The notes under the pieces are model-generated. The model was not told the DNA's origin, did not search any database, and saw only the letters and a program-made list of their open reading frames with translations. A program made the position numbers and the translations under genes. A DNA stretch of 64,000 nt from DATBGZ01 sp036557785 (GTDB lineage: Bacteria; Actinomycetota; Actinomycetes; Mycobacteriales; Micromonosporaceae), in assembly GCA_036557785.1 (NCBI GenBank), contig DATBGZ010000003.1, positions 33,797-97,796 on the forward strand, read 5' to 3'. Below, in pieces: positions 1 through 9,340 of the stretch; position 1 is the first letter of the stretch, and every line of letters starts with the position of its first letter.

Positions 1-1124
1 ATCACCGACGCGTTCACGTTGCGGGCAATGGACGTACGGCCGGCGAGGATCGCCTGCATGAGCGGGCGGTGGTACCGCATCACCGGGCACTGCCCGGTCG
101 TGAAGGAGTGCGACTTCGCCCACCCCAGCCCGAGCCGGATCGACAGCGACCCCTGCTGCGCCTGCGCTGTCGGCGCGCCCGGGTCGCCGGTCACGTACAG
201 CCCTGGTATGCCGAGGGATCCGCCCGCCCGCGTGGTCTGCATCAGCGAGTTCAGCACCGTGGCGGGCTCCTCCTTGCCCGCGTCGGCGCCGTGACCATGC
301 GCCTCGAACCCCACGCAGTCGACGCCGCAGTCGACCTCCGGATCGCCCAGGATCTGCTCGATCTGGTCCTTCGGCTCGCCCCGGGCCACGTCGATGACCT
401 CGCAGCCGAAGCTGCGTGCCTGCTCGAGCCGGTCCTTGTTGCTGTCGCCCACGATCACCACGGACGCACCGAGCAGGAACGCCGCGGTGGCCGCCGCCAG
501 CCCCACCGGACCCGCTCCGGCGATGTACACGGTGGACCCGGTGGTGACGCCGGCACTGACGCAGCCGTGGTATCCCGTCGGGAAGATGTCCGAGAGCATG
601 GTCAGGTCGCGGATCCGCGCCATCGCCGCGTCCTTGTCGGGGAACCGCAGTGCGTTCCAGTCGGCGTACGGAATCATCACGTACTCGGCCTGGCCGCCTC
701 GCCAGCCGCCCATGTCGACGTAGCCGTACGCACCGCCGGGTCGTTCCGGGTTCACGGTCAGGCAGACGCCGGTCTTACCCTCCTTGCAGTTGCGGCACCG
801 TCCACAGGCGACGTTGAACGGGATCGAGACGAGGTCGCCCACTGCCAGGCGTTCCACATCCCGGCCCTTCTCGATGACCTCCCCGGTGATCTCGTGGCCG
901 AGGATCAGACCCTGCGGTGCCGTGGTACGACCGCGCACCATGTGCTGGTCGCTGCCACAGATGTTGCTCGCCACCACCTTGAGGATGACGCCGTGCGGGC
1001 ACTGCCGGTCCACGTTGCTCGGCGGCACGCCCGGCCCGGCCCGCAGCACGAGCTCGGGATAGTCGACCGACTCCACGGTGACCTGTCCGGGGCCTTGGTA
1101 GACCACGGCCCTGTTACCGGGCAT
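1..1124 (-). CDS. fdhA: Glutathione-independent formaldehyde dehydrogenase, 3' end beyond left edge
   Basis: A zinc-dependent medium-chain dehydrogenase that oxidises formaldehyde to formate with NAD and without a thiol cofactor. 374 residues are visible; the family has about 400, so only the C-terminus is missing. Catalytic zinc region NICGSDQH (Cys56) and GHE at 76-78. The structural zinc cysteines are 107, 110, 113 and 121. The NAD-binding GAGPVG motif follows at about 190. The segment AYGYVDMGGW and the tail motif GLGWAKSHSF are typical of the Pseudomonas putida PFDH group and separate it from ordinary alcohol dehydrogenases. The ATG lies 5 nt after the stop of the upstream GlcG-like gene, so the two are probably co-translated. 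A dismutase activity is possible, as in some relatives. Confidence 0.93.
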   Translation of the reverse strand, partial: MPGNRAVVYQGPGQVTVESVDYPELVLRAGPGVPPSNVDRQCPHGVILKVVASNICGSDQHMVRGRTTAPQGLILGHEITGEVIEKGRDVERLAVGDLVSIPFNVACGRCRNCKEGKTGVCLTVNPERPGGAYGYVDMGGWRGGQAEYVMIPYADWNALRFPDKDAAMARIRDLTMLSDIFPTGYHGCVSAGVTTGSTVYIAGAGPVGLAAATAAFLLGASVVIVGDSNKDRLEQARSFGCEVIDVARGEPKDQIEQILGDPEVDCGVDCVGFEAHGHGADAGKEEPATVLNSLMQTTRAGGSLGIPGLYVTGDPGAPTAQAQQGSLSIRLGLGWAKSHSFTTGQCPVMRYHRPLMQAILAGRTSIARNVNASV

Positions 1125-1129
1125 GGCGC

Positions 1130-1552
1130 TCAACCCTTCCGTACGAACGCCATCGCCGCGGCTTCGGCCACAGCCTGGTCCTGCTTGCCGTCGCCGCCGC
1201 TGACCCCGACCGCTCCGACGACCTCGCCGTTATGGATCAGCGGCATCCCACCCGCGAAGATCATGATGCGGCCGTGGTTGGACGCGTGGATGCCATAGAA
1301 CTGGTTGTTGGGCTGGGCATTGGGCGCCAGTGCCTCGGTGGGCAGGTCGAATGCCCGCGCCGTGAATGCCTTGTTGATGGATATGTCGATGCTGCCGAGC
1401 CAGGCGCCGTCCATCCGCTCGTGCGCGATCAGGTTGCCACCCACGTCGACGACAGCGATGTTCATGGGTTGGCCCATCTCCCGGGCCGCGTCCTCACCTG
1501 CCGCGATCACCCGCTTGGCGTCCTCAAGGCTCGCGCTGGTCTGCTGCCGCAT
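1130..1552 (-). CDS. GlcG/HbpS family (DUF336) protein
   Basis: A 140-residue single-domain protein of the GlcG/HbpS family. Members bind heme or small molecules; the role of most is unknown. The sequence shows the family pattern: N-terminal helix SLEDAKRVIAAGEDAA, the strand NIAVVDVGGNLIAHERMDGA, the middle SIDISINKAFTARAF, and the C-terminal glycine loop VGAVGVSGGDGKQDQ. I chose the ATG at 1552 because it has a GGGGGA ribosome site and gives the family's usual length; the frame is open further upstream. It is the first gene of a pair with the formaldehyde dehydrogenase (5-nt gap), which suggests a helper or sensor role for that enzyme. That link is inference. Confidence 0.85.
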   Translation of the reverse strand: MRQQTSASLEDAKRVIAAGEDAAREMGQPMNIAVVDVGGNLIAHERMDGAWLGSIDISINKAFTARAFDLPTEALAPNAQPNNQFYGIHASNHGRIMIFAGGMPLIHNGEVVGAVGVSGGDGKQDQAVAEAAAMAFVRKG

Positions 1553-1842
1553 GGCGTCCCCCGTCCATCCAGTCCCGTGCGGCACCGCCGCCACTGGCAC
1601 CACGCAGGTCACGCCAATGGGACGGTGGCACGCATCTCGTCGTGCCGACGTGGCAACGCTACGCCCGGGCCACGCGCGGAAGCCGCCGTTTGCCAGAGCG
1701 GCTCGTGCCCTACCCATCGCGGACTTGGCAGAACGCCACCCTGCGCGGGTTGCGGGCCATCGCACCTCTACCTCGGTCTCGTCACCCCGTGGGGCAGTCT
1801 ACCGGCGCGCTCCTGCCGAGTGGTTGCGGCATGCTGTACACC

Positions 1843-2454
1843 ATGGTGGATCTGGGTAGCGTCGAGCGCTTCGTGGCGGCGAGCAACGGCTTCGCGCGAG
1901 TCCTGCGCGTGGTCGGTTCCGATCAGTGGGCGGCGCGCACTCCCTGTTCGGAGTGGGACATCCGCGCCCTGGCCAACCACGTGGCTGCGGGCAACCTCAA
2001 CTACGTCCGACTGCTGGACGGCGCCACGGCCGCCGACTTCCTACGGATGCGTGACGCCGACGCGCTTGGCTCTGACCCGACCGCGAGCTTCGACGCCTCG
2101 GTACGCGAGTGTGCACTGGCGTTTGCCCGGCCCGGCGCGCTCGACCGCGTCGTCGACCACCCCTCCGGCCGGCTTGTCGGCGGGCAGGCCCTCGCGGTGC
2201 GGACCACAGACACGGTCATCCACACCTGGGATCTGGCGCGGGCCGCCGGCGCCGACGACTCACTCGACCCACAACTCCTGACGTGGATCGATGCGAATAT
2301 CCACGACATCTACGCCGGCATGGCCGAGACGCCGGTCTCGCAGGAGTCGACGCATCGGTTCTACGCCGCGCCGGTCCGCGAGCTCGGCACTGACGCCCCA
2401 CTCCAGGACCGCCTGCTGCACCTCTTCGGCCGCGACCTCGCCTGGACTGGATGA
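1843..2454 (+). CDS. TIGR03086 family protein (mycothiol-dependent maleylpyruvate isomerase-like fold)
   Basis: About 203 residues of the DinB/MDMPI-like four-helix family common in actinobacteria. Members are metal-binding proteins, some acting with mycothiol; the substrate of this one is unknown. Seen: the N-terminal helix with PCSEWDIRALANHV, whose His is the usual first metal ligand, and TDTVIHTWDLARA, which carries the second His and Asp. The C-terminal half resembles the TIGR03086 tail. Start uncertain: an ATG at 1831 is in frame 12 nt earlier, and neither has a clear Shine-Dalgarno site. It stands alone between the divergent formaldehyde dehydrogenase pair and a HAD gene. Confidence 0.8.
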   Translation: MVDLGSVERFVAASNGFARVLRVVGSDQWAARTPCSEWDIRALANHVAAGNLNYVRLLDGATAADFLRMRDADALGSDPTASFDASVRECALAFARPGALDRVVDHPSGRLVGGQALAVRTTDTVIHTWDLARAAGADDSLDPQLLTWIDANIHDIYAGMAETPVSQESTHRFYAAPVRELGTDAPLQDRLLHLFGRDLAWTG

Positions 2455-2675
2455 CCGGCCTGCGGTTCCACTGTGGATGATCCTGTCGCACGACGGATCT
2501 CTCCTGAGACCCATCTCACAGCGTAAGCCGTAACCTCGGCGTGCTCGGGTGTACGCGACGGGCGTCTGGGTAAAGACCAGGCGTGAATGTCACAGGACTG
2601 TCATGCCTTTGCCGCGGGGATGCCACCTCGGTTGCCGAGGCTCTGCCGTGGCAACGAGACGGAGGCGGCGACCTG

Positions 2676-3350
2676 GTGGCGACCCGGCGGAACGTTGACG
2701 CGACAACCGATGCACGACGGCCCGGCGTGTCGGGCGCGACGGTACCTGTGCTCGTGGTAGACGTCGGAGACGTACTCATCCACACGAGCAACGGTGCCCA
2801 GTACCACGAGCTGGCCCGCAGAACCGGTCTTCACCCGCAGGGAGTCGCCCAACTCGTCGAGGCTTCCGGGCTTCCCCACGCCCTCGAGTGCGGAGAGATA
2901 GCAGACGTCGAGTTCATCGATGCGGTGCGAGAACTGCTCTCGTGGACCAGGCTGACGCGTCAGGACGTCTGGCAGAGCTGGGCCGCGGTGCTGGTGGGCA
3001 TCGAACCAATCGTGGCCGGCGTGGTCGCCCGGTGGGCCGCCGAGCACCGGCTCGTCCTGGCGAGCAACACGAACGCGCTACACTGGCCGGTTGTCTGCCG
3101 GATGCTCGAGCAGGCCGGTATCACGGCGCCGGCATTCCTGTCGTTCCAGATGGGCGTCACGAAGCCTGATCCACGTTTCTTCGCGCGGATCATCGATGAC
3201 GATCCGTCCTGGTACGCGTCGGCGCACTTCGTCGACGATCGTCTCGACAACGTCGCGGCCGCAACGGCCTGCGGCTTTGACGGCTGGTTGCACCGCGACC
3301 CCGTCGCGACCGCCGCCTTCCTGAGCGCTGTTCTCGCCGACACCAGTTGA
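2676..3350 (+). CDS. HAD superfamily hydrolase (subfamily IA)
   Basis: A haloacid-dehalogenase-fold phosphatase-like enzyme of about 224 residues, substrate unknown. Motif I is VVDVGDVL, with Gly rather than Asp at the +2 position, as in the DxGxV subgroup (for example YihX). Motif II is LVLASNT, motif III the Lys in GVTKPDPRFF, and motif IV FVDDRLDN. The GTG at 2676 has GGAGG 10 nt upstream and removes an unconserved N-terminal stretch; the frame is open back to a GTG at 2583. It ends 49 nt before a glycosyltransferase on the same strand, so the two may be co-transcribed. A sugar-phosphate substrate would fit but is a guess. Confidence 0.83.
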   Translation: MATRRNVDATTDARRPGVSGATVPVLVVDVGDVLIHTSNGAQYHELARRTGLHPQGVAQLVEASGLPHALECGEIADVEFIDAVRELLSWTRLTRQDVWQSWAAVLVGIEPIVAGVVARWAAEHRLVLASNTNALHWPVVCRMLEQAGITAPAFLSFQMGVTKPDPRFFARIIDDDPSWYASAHFVDDRLDNVAAATACGFDGWLHRDPVATAAFLSAVLADTS

Positions 3351-3399
3351 CCGAGCGCGCGCGAAAGGCGGATCCCTGTCCCCGGACGAAAGGCACCTG

Positions 3400-4629
3400 A
3401 TGTCCACTGTGGTGATTGACGTTCGTGCTAACCATGACACCGGCGTCTCCCGGTTCGGTCTGGGCAGCCTCGCGGCCGCCGCACCGTTGCTGACGGAGGC
3501 GGGATTCAGGATCACCGTCGTCACCCAGGCCCATCAGATGGACCGGGCTCGCCGGGCGGTGCACGGCTGCGACGCGACCGTGCTGTGCTGCCCGGACGAG
3601 CAGACCGGTTTCGTGCGGCGCTCGCCCTGGCTGCGTCGACTGCTGAGCACGACTCCCGTGGACCTCTACTACACCTCGCACTACCTGCTCGACCGGCACT
3701 GCCCGGTGCCGTACGCCTTCACCATCCACGATCTGACCCGGATCCACTTTCCTGAGCTCAGCTACACGGACACGACGTTCGTGAAGAAGTTCGGCCGCGC
3801 CGAGCTGGCGCTCATCCGCGACGAGCTGACGGCGCTCACCGGCAGCGACGGCGCTGCCGAGCAGGTGTTTCCGCGCTACTTCCGTGCCATTACCCGCTAC
3901 CTCGCGGCTCGGGCCGCCACGGTCGTGACCGTCTCGCAGACGGTCGCTGAGGACATCGAGAGTGTGCTCGATGTGGATCAGGGCCGCGTCGCCGTGGTCC
4001 CCTGCCTGGTGGACACCGCCGTGTTCGGCCCGCAGCCGGCCCAGGCGGTGGAGCGGGTCCGGCGCTCACTGCGCCTGTCCGGACCGTACCTGCTCTTCGT
4101 CGGTCTCACCCATCCCAACAAGCGCACCGGCTGGCTGCTGCGACAACTGCTCGCGGCCCGGCACCGGTTCCCCGCCGACGCCCGCCTGGTCGCCGTGGGC
4201 GGCCATGCCGAACGTACGCCTGAGATAACCTCCGCGGTGGCCGACTACGACGCGTCCGATTTCGTCGTCTACACCGGACGCGTCAGCGACGCCGACCTCG
4301 CCGCACTCTACAGTGGAGCGTCCGCCCTCGTGACCGCCTCGATCAGCGAGGGCAGCAACCTGCCCGCACAGGAGGCGATGGCGTGCGGGTGCCCGGTGAT
4401 CGCCACGGACATCCCGACCCACCGGGAGACCCTGCAGGGCGCGGCGGCCCTGTTCCCGCCCCACCGCGGTGAGGCGCTCGCCGAGCTCGCCGGGCGCGCG
4501 CTGCGCGGCCAGGTGCCGGGCAACCCGCGCGGCTACCGGGCTTCGCGGACCGACGAGGTCGGGGCCGCCCTCGTCGACGCGCTCTACGCCGCCCGTGCCT
4601 CGAGGATGGCGAGGTCCCGCTCGGCGTAG
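3400..4629 (+). CDS. Glycosyltransferase family 4 protein
   Basis: A retaining GT-B glycosyltransferase of 409 residues that transfers a sugar from a nucleotide-sugar donor to an unknown acceptor in the cytoplasm. The C-terminal donor-binding domain has LLFVGLTHPNKRT and the EX7E motif in EGSNLPAQEAMACGCPVIAT (Glu317 and Glu325). The N-terminal half has AFTIHDLTRIHFPE and VVTVSQTVAEDI, typical of GT4 enzymes. The ATG has GAAAGG upstream. It is followed after 112 nt by a fused ABC exporter, so this may be a small glycoconjugate synthesis/export locus. The ABC type (exporter rather than a WzmWzt O-antigen transporter) leaves the cargo open. Confidence 0.9.
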   Translation: MSTVVIDVRANHDTGVSRFGLGSLAAAAPLLTEAGFRITVVTQAHQMDRARRAVHGCDATVLCCPDEQTGFVRRSPWLRRLLSTTPVDLYYTSHYLLDRHCPVPYAFTIHDLTRIHFPELSYTDTTFVKKFGRAELALIRDELTALTGSDGAAEQVFPRYFRAITRYLAARAATVVTVSQTVAEDIESVLDVDQGRVAVVPCLVDTAVFGPQPAQAVERVRRSLRLSGPYLLFVGLTHPNKRTGWLLRQLLAARHRFPADARLVAVGGHAERTPEITSAVADYDASDFVVYTGRVSDADLAALYSGASALVTASISEGSNLPAQEAMACGCPVIATDIPTHRETLQGAAALFPPHRGEALAELAGRALRGQVPGNPRGYRASRTDEVGAALVDALYAARASRMARSRSA

Positions 4630-4741
4630 AGGCGGTGCTCCCACTCCTCGTTCACGATGATGCGCAGACACGTACGGACGAAATCCGGTTGCCGGCCCGG
4701 GAGCGTGCCGCGAGGCTGTAGGTCCGACCTCGGAGCGTCCC

Positions 4742-7700
4742 GTGAATCTCCTGCGCGACCTGTGGACCGCCTCCCCGCGGCGAACCGCGGTGGTGGCGGT
4801 ACTGGTGTTTCTCGGGGCAGCGGCGCAGGCCGGATCGGCTCCCCTCGCCGGGCAGGTGCTCGTGCACCGATCGCCGGTCGCCTTCGTGGTCCTGGCCGTG
4901 ATGCTCGCCACGGCGGTCCTCGCCGATGTCGCGGTCGGGCTGCTCATGGCCCGCCTCACGTCCGACTGGACCGCCGCGGTCCGCCGGTCCCTGTGCCGGG
5001 TCGCCTTCGGTCAGGAACTGCCGCGGCTGGAGACCACGCCGGTGGGGGAACTGCTCGACCGCATCGACAACGACGTCTACAACGTCGGGTCCCAACTGCG
5101 CGGCCCTGGCCGCAACCTGGCGGTCGCGATGACGGCGGCTGCCCTGTCACTGATCACGGCACTGATCATCTGGTGGCCGGCCGGTGTCGGGATGACCGTG
5201 CTGGCCGCCGTGCTGGTGTTGAGTCTGCGCCGGCGGATTCGAGCGCTCGGCCCGGCGCAGGTCGCCGAGGAGGAGGCGTGGTCCGATGTCGCCGCGGTCA
5301 CCGAGGAGGCGATCCACGGGCAGGACGACGTTCGCACCAGCCTGGCCCGGCCGTACGTCCTGGGGCTCTTCGCCCGGCGCAGCAGTGAGCTGCTCGCCAG
5401 GGGTCGCCGAGTCTGGCGGCTGACCGCGGGGGTCTCAGCCGTGGCGTCCTCGGTGACCCGACTGGCGATCGTCGGCGTGGTGGTCGCGGCCGCGATCCTG
5501 CTCACCCGACCAGGTGCCGACGCGGCCCGCCTGACCAGCGTCTGGCTGCTGGTGCTCGCGTTCGTCGGCACGGTCGAGCACCTGTCGCGGCTGATCCCGG
5601 AACTGCAGACGGCACTGGGCTCGTGGCGTCGGGTCCGGTCGCTGGCTGAGTCACCCCAGGAACCGGCGGGCGGGGCGGTGCCAGCCGATGGCGATCTGCG
5701 GGTACGAGGCCTGACCTTCCACTACGCCGACGATCCGGCCATGCCCGTCCTGCGGGATGTCAGCCTGACGTTCCACCGTGGACGGTCCTACGCCGTCATC
5801 GGCCGGACCGGTTCGGGCAAGTCGACGCTGACCAGGATCCTCACCAGGGCCGTCGACGTGCCGCGGGGCACGGTGTTCCTCGGCGGCACCGACCTGCTCG
5901 ACCTCGATCTGGAGCAGCTGCGTCGCTGGGTCGCGATCGTGCCGCAACGGACCGACATCCTCGCCGGCACCCTCGCCGAGAACGTGGCGCTCTTCGATCC
6001 CGCGTTCCTGCCCCAGGCGGAACGAGCGCTGGCCGAGCTCGGCCTATCGTCCTGGGTGGATGATCTCCCGCATGGCATCGACACCCGACTGGGTGACGGA
6101 GGCCACGTACTTTCGGCGGGCCAGGCACAGCTTGTCGCCTTCGCGCGCATCCTCGTTCGTGACCCACGCATCGTGATCCTCGACGAGGCCACCGCACGGA
6201 TGGATCCGGTCACCGAGACCCGGGTGCAACGGGCGACCGACCGGCTGTTGCGCGGCCGCATCGGCATCATCATCGCCCATCGCCTGTCATCAGTGCAGCG
6301 ATGCGATGAGGTCGTCGTGCTGGCTGACGGCGAGGTGGTCGAGGCGGGTCCGCTGGTCGCTTCCCGGCGGTTCGCCGCCCTGCTCGAGGCGAGCGAGGCG
6401 GTCGAGGCCGAGGCCCACAGCGACAGCCCGGCCCTCGTCGGCGCACGGGTCGTGGCCGGGGACGGGACGGAACCAGTCGTGGTCGCGGCTGGTCGTACGG
6501 GTACGACCACTGTGGAGCCTCGCGCGTCCGTGGAGCCGCTGGCCGTACCGGTCAAGGCCGAGCCTCCGCCGCTTCCGCCACCGGCGCCCGTGCGTACGCT
6601 GCGGGAGCTCATCCGGCTCACCCTCAACGATGCGCGCTTCGGTGTGGTCTCGGTGGCCGTGTTCCTGTTGATGGTCTACCTCGGCACGGACGGGATCCTG
6701 CTGCCGTACCTGTGGGCGATCCTCGTCGACGGCGTGGGCAGCCTGTTCTGGCCCGCCGCCGCGATCGTGGCCGCGAGCCTGATCTATGCCGCCGGGCCGA
6801 CGTTCACCTCTCGGTGGTACCCGGAGTGGTGGGTGCGCCAGATGCTGCGCATCAACGTGCGACTGGTCCATGGCCAGACCGGACCGCGCCGGGTCAGCAA
6901 CCACACCGCGGCGGAGGTGGTCGCCCAGGCCGGAGATACAGAGCGGGTCGTCTTTCTCGCCGACAACATCGTCGACCAGACGATCTCGGTCTTCGTGATC
7001 ATTGGCATGACGGCGGTCACCGGCACCGTGGTGCCGGCGCTGTTCTTCCTCGCCACGATGGTCGTGTCGGGCGCCATCGCGACCGTCTTCGGCCCGGCGC
7101 TCGAACGCTCCGGACGCCGTACGGTCGCTTCGCGCGCCGCGTTCGCCACCGCTCTCGCCTCGTGCCTGACCGCGGCACGAACGGTCAAGCTCGCGGGCGC
7201 CACGGTTCCGGTTCTCGATCACCTCGCGCGCCTGGACCGCGTCCGTAGCGACCGGCAGCGCAACGAGGTCGCTATGCAGGTGCTCGCCCGGTCGACGCCG
7301 GCACTGCTCAGCGGCCTGCTGCCGATCGGTGTCTGGGCGCTGTTCCTGGGCGGCCACCTCTCGGCGGGGGCGACGCTCGTGGCGGTCTCGACCCTCAGCT
7401 CGGCGCGGTGGTTCGCGTGGACGGCTGCCTCGCTCGTCTCGGGCATGCCCTCGGCCCGGGTATGGACCCGGCGCACGGTGGCGATGGGAGGCGAGTCGGC
7501 CTACTCCGCGTCGGTGCCGGGTGTCGACTTGTCTGCTGGGACCGGCCCGGCCCCGGCAGCCGTACCCCGGCATGCGCTGCAGGCGTTGGAGTTGCGCTCG
7601 TTCACTGCCGTGCACGAGGACGGTACCGTAGGCGCCCACGATGTCGACCTGACCGTCCACCGTGGAGAGTTGGTGCTCGTCCTCGGACCGGTGGGATCGG

Positions 7701-8266
7701 GCAAGTCCTCGCTGCTGCGTGCGATGGCGGGCATCGTGCACCACACCGGAACGTTGCGCTGGAACGGCCAGCAGATCACCAAACCCGAGGTCTTCCTGCG
7801 CCCCAACCAGGTCGGCTACGTCGGTCAGTTGCCGCGCGTGCTCACCGGCTCGATCGCCGACAACATCGAGCTCGGTCGTCAGGTCGACCTCGAAGGGGCG
7901 CTGACCGCGGCCCAGTTGCGCCATGACCTGGCCAACACCGGCAACGGCGACGCGCACGCGCTCCTGGTCGGGCACAAGGGGATCCGTCTCTCCGGCGGGC
8001 AGCTGCAGCGGCTCGCGCTCGCCCGGGCGCTCGCCCCCGGCACGGAGCTACTCATCGCCGACGATGTCTCCTCGGCCCTGGACGTGACTACCGAGCTCGA
8101 GCTGTGGCAGGCGCTGCGGTCCAGGGGCGTGACCGTGGTCGGCTCGACGTCGAAGCACGCGGCGCTGGTCCACGCCGATCAGGTTCTGGTCCTGATTAAC
8201 GGACGTGCCGTGGATCGGGGTAGCTGGCGGGAACTCGCGGCCCGCTGGGGTCACCTCGCCGGCTGA
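4742..8266 (+). CDS. Fused two-half ABC exporter (TMD-NBD-TMD-NBD)
   Basis: One 1174-residue polypeptide carries two complete ABC-exporter halves. Half 1: membrane domain about 15-290; NBD with Walker A GRTGSGKST (354-362), signature LSAGQ (457-461), Walker B ending in Asp481-Glu482, and H-loop His513. Then comes a 70-residue Ala/Pro/Val-rich linker. Half 2: membrane domain about 640-880; Walker A GPVGSGKSS (982-990), intact LSGGQ (1083-1087), but Walker B reads LLIADDVSSALD, with Asp1108 where the catalytic Glu belongs. The H-loop position reads GSTSKH, with no His in the normal place. One ATP site is therefore likely impaired, as in asymmetric exporters. Most bacterial exporters are split over two genes. 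GTG start. Cargo unknown; the neighbouring glycosyltransferase suggests a glycoconjugate. Confidence 0.92.
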   Translation: MNLLRDLWTASPRRTAVVAVLVFLGAAAQAGSAPLAGQVLVHRSPVAFVVLAVMLATAVLADVAVGLLMARLTSDWTAAVRRSLCRVAFGQELPRLETTPVGELLDRIDNDVYNVGSQLRGPGRNLAVAMTAAALSLITALIIWWPAGVGMTVLAAVLVLSLRRRIRALGPAQVAEEEAWSDVAAVTEEAIHGQDDVRTSLARPYVLGLFARRSSELLARGRRVWRLTAGVSAVASSVTRLAIVGVVVAAAILLTRPGADAARLTSVWLLVLAFVGTVEHLSRLIPELQTALGSWRRVRSLAESPQEPAGGAVPADGDLRVRGLTFHYADDPAMPVLRDVSLTFHRGRSYAVIGRTGSGKSTLTRILTRAVDVPRGTVFLGGTDLLDLDLEQLRRWVAIVPQRTDILAGTLAENVALFDPAFLPQAERALAELGLSSWVDDLPHGIDTRLGDGGHVLSAGQAQLVAFARILVRDPRIVILDEATARMDPVTETRVQRATDRLLRGRIGIIIAHRLSSVQRCDEVVVLADGEVVEAGPLVASRRFAALLEASEAVEAEAHSDSPALVGARVVAGDGTEPVVVAAGRTGTTTVEPRASVEPLAVPVKAEPPPLPPPAPVRTLRELIRLTLNDARFGVVSVAVFLLMVYLGTDGILLPYLWAILVDGVGSLFWPAAAIVAASLIYAAGPTFTSRWYPEWWVRQMLRINVRLVHGQTGPRRVSNHTAAEVVAQAGDTERVVFLADNIVDQTISVFVIIGMTAVTGTVVPALFFLATMVVSGAIATVFGPALERSGRRTVASRAAFATALASCLTAARTVKLAGATVPVLDHLARLDRVRSDRQRNEVAMQVLARSTPALLSGLLPIGVWALFLGGHLSAGATLVAVSTLSSARWFAWTAASLVSGMPSARVWTRRTVAMGGESAYSASVPGVDLSAGTGPAPAAVPRHALQALELRSFTAVHEDGTVGAHDVDLTVHRGELVLVLGPVGSGKSSLLRAMAGIVHHTGTLRWNGQQITKPEVFLRPNQVGYVGQLPRVLTGSIADNIELGRQVDLEGALTAAQLRHDLANTGNGDAHALLVGHKGIRLSGGQLQRLALARALAPGTELLIADDVSSALDVTTELELWQALRSRGVTVVGSTSKHAALVHADQVLVLINGRAVDRGSWRELAARWGHLAG

Positions 8267-8411
8267 CCCGCGTCGCTGACCGTCCGTGCGCCGCCAGCGT
8301 CGGACGCTCAGAAGTGGCGGTCACCATCCACAGTAGACATATGCGCGAGAGTACCGGAGCATCGTGTGTGTCGCACCACTGTACCGGGGCCGAGGACTGG
8401 ATGATGACGCC

Positions 8412-9340
8412 GTGACGATCGCCCAGGTCTACCTCGACTTCGCCGAGCGTGAGGCGCATGGGGTCTCGCCGACGTACGAGCGCCTCTGCTGGGCCGTGAG
8501 CCGGGATCCGGAGGTCCTCGCTCTGCTCGACACCGCCGCCCGGCGCCAGCCGAACCTGCTCTTCGCCGTCGTACGGCTGCTCGGCGGACCCGTGGACGAC
8601 CCGGTCGAATTCCGGGACTTCGTCGTGCGACGGTGGCCGGTGATCGAGCCGCAGTTGCGCACGAGAACGACCCAGACGAACGAGCCGGGGCGCTGCGCGC
8701 TGCTCGTGCCGGTGCTGGCCGCGCTGCCGCAGCCGTTGGGGCTGCTGGAGGTGGGCGCCTCCGCGGGATTGTGTCTGTACCCGGACCGTTACCGCTACCG
8801 GTACGGCCCCCACGTCGTGGGCGAGCGCGGGCCGGTCATCGACTGCGATGCTCAGGGGCTCAGCCCGCCGCGGCGGCTTCCCGAGGTGGTATGGCGGGCC
8901 GGGCTGGACCTGAACCCCCTCGACGTCACCGATCCGGAGGACCGAGCATGGCTGGAGGCCCTGATCTGGCCGGAGCACGATCACCGCCGGGAACGGCTGC
9001 GTGCCGCCGCCGAGATCGCCGCGGCAGAACCGCCCCTGCTGGTACGGGTGATCTCGTCGACGATCTGCCTGCCGTGCTCGCACGGGCGCCTGTCGATGCG
9101 ACGCTCGTCGTCTTCCATAGCTCGGTGCTGTACCAGGTGCCGCCGGCACGGCGTGCCGCCTTCGTCCACCTCGTGCGCGGACTGGAGGCGCACTGGGTCG
9201 CCATCGAGGCGCCGCACGTGCTCGCCCACGCGGAACTTCCGCCGCCGCCCGATCAGTCGGCGCTCAACGTCCTCGCGCTCGACGGCCGCCCACTCGCGTG
9301 GACCCGCAGCCACGGCCAGGGCATGCTCTGGTTCGCCTGA
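8412..9340 (+). pseudogene. DUF2332 family protein, broken by a 1-base deletion
   Basis: The reading frame from the GTG at 8412 encodes the N-terminal two thirds of a DUF2332 protein (VTIAQVYLDFAEREAHGVSP, then LLEVGASAGLCL, a methyltransferase-like glycine loop). After the codons for PPLLVR at about 9045 the family continuation is found only in another frame: GDLVDDLPAVLARAP, FHSSVLYQVPPARRAAF, and LAWTRSHGQGMLWFA ending at 9340. Adding one G to the GGG run at 9046-9048 restores a full-length frame of about 310 codons. This is either a true recent frameshift or a sequencing error in a G run. Codon use on both sides is normal for the genome, which favours a very recent event or an error. The function of DUF2332 is not known. 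Confidence 0.85.

Noticed and set aside
69..1298. A long plus-strand frame opposite the formaldehyde dehydrogenase
   Set aside because: The minus-strand protein shows every dehydrogenase zinc and NAD motif; the plus frame has no recognisable pattern.
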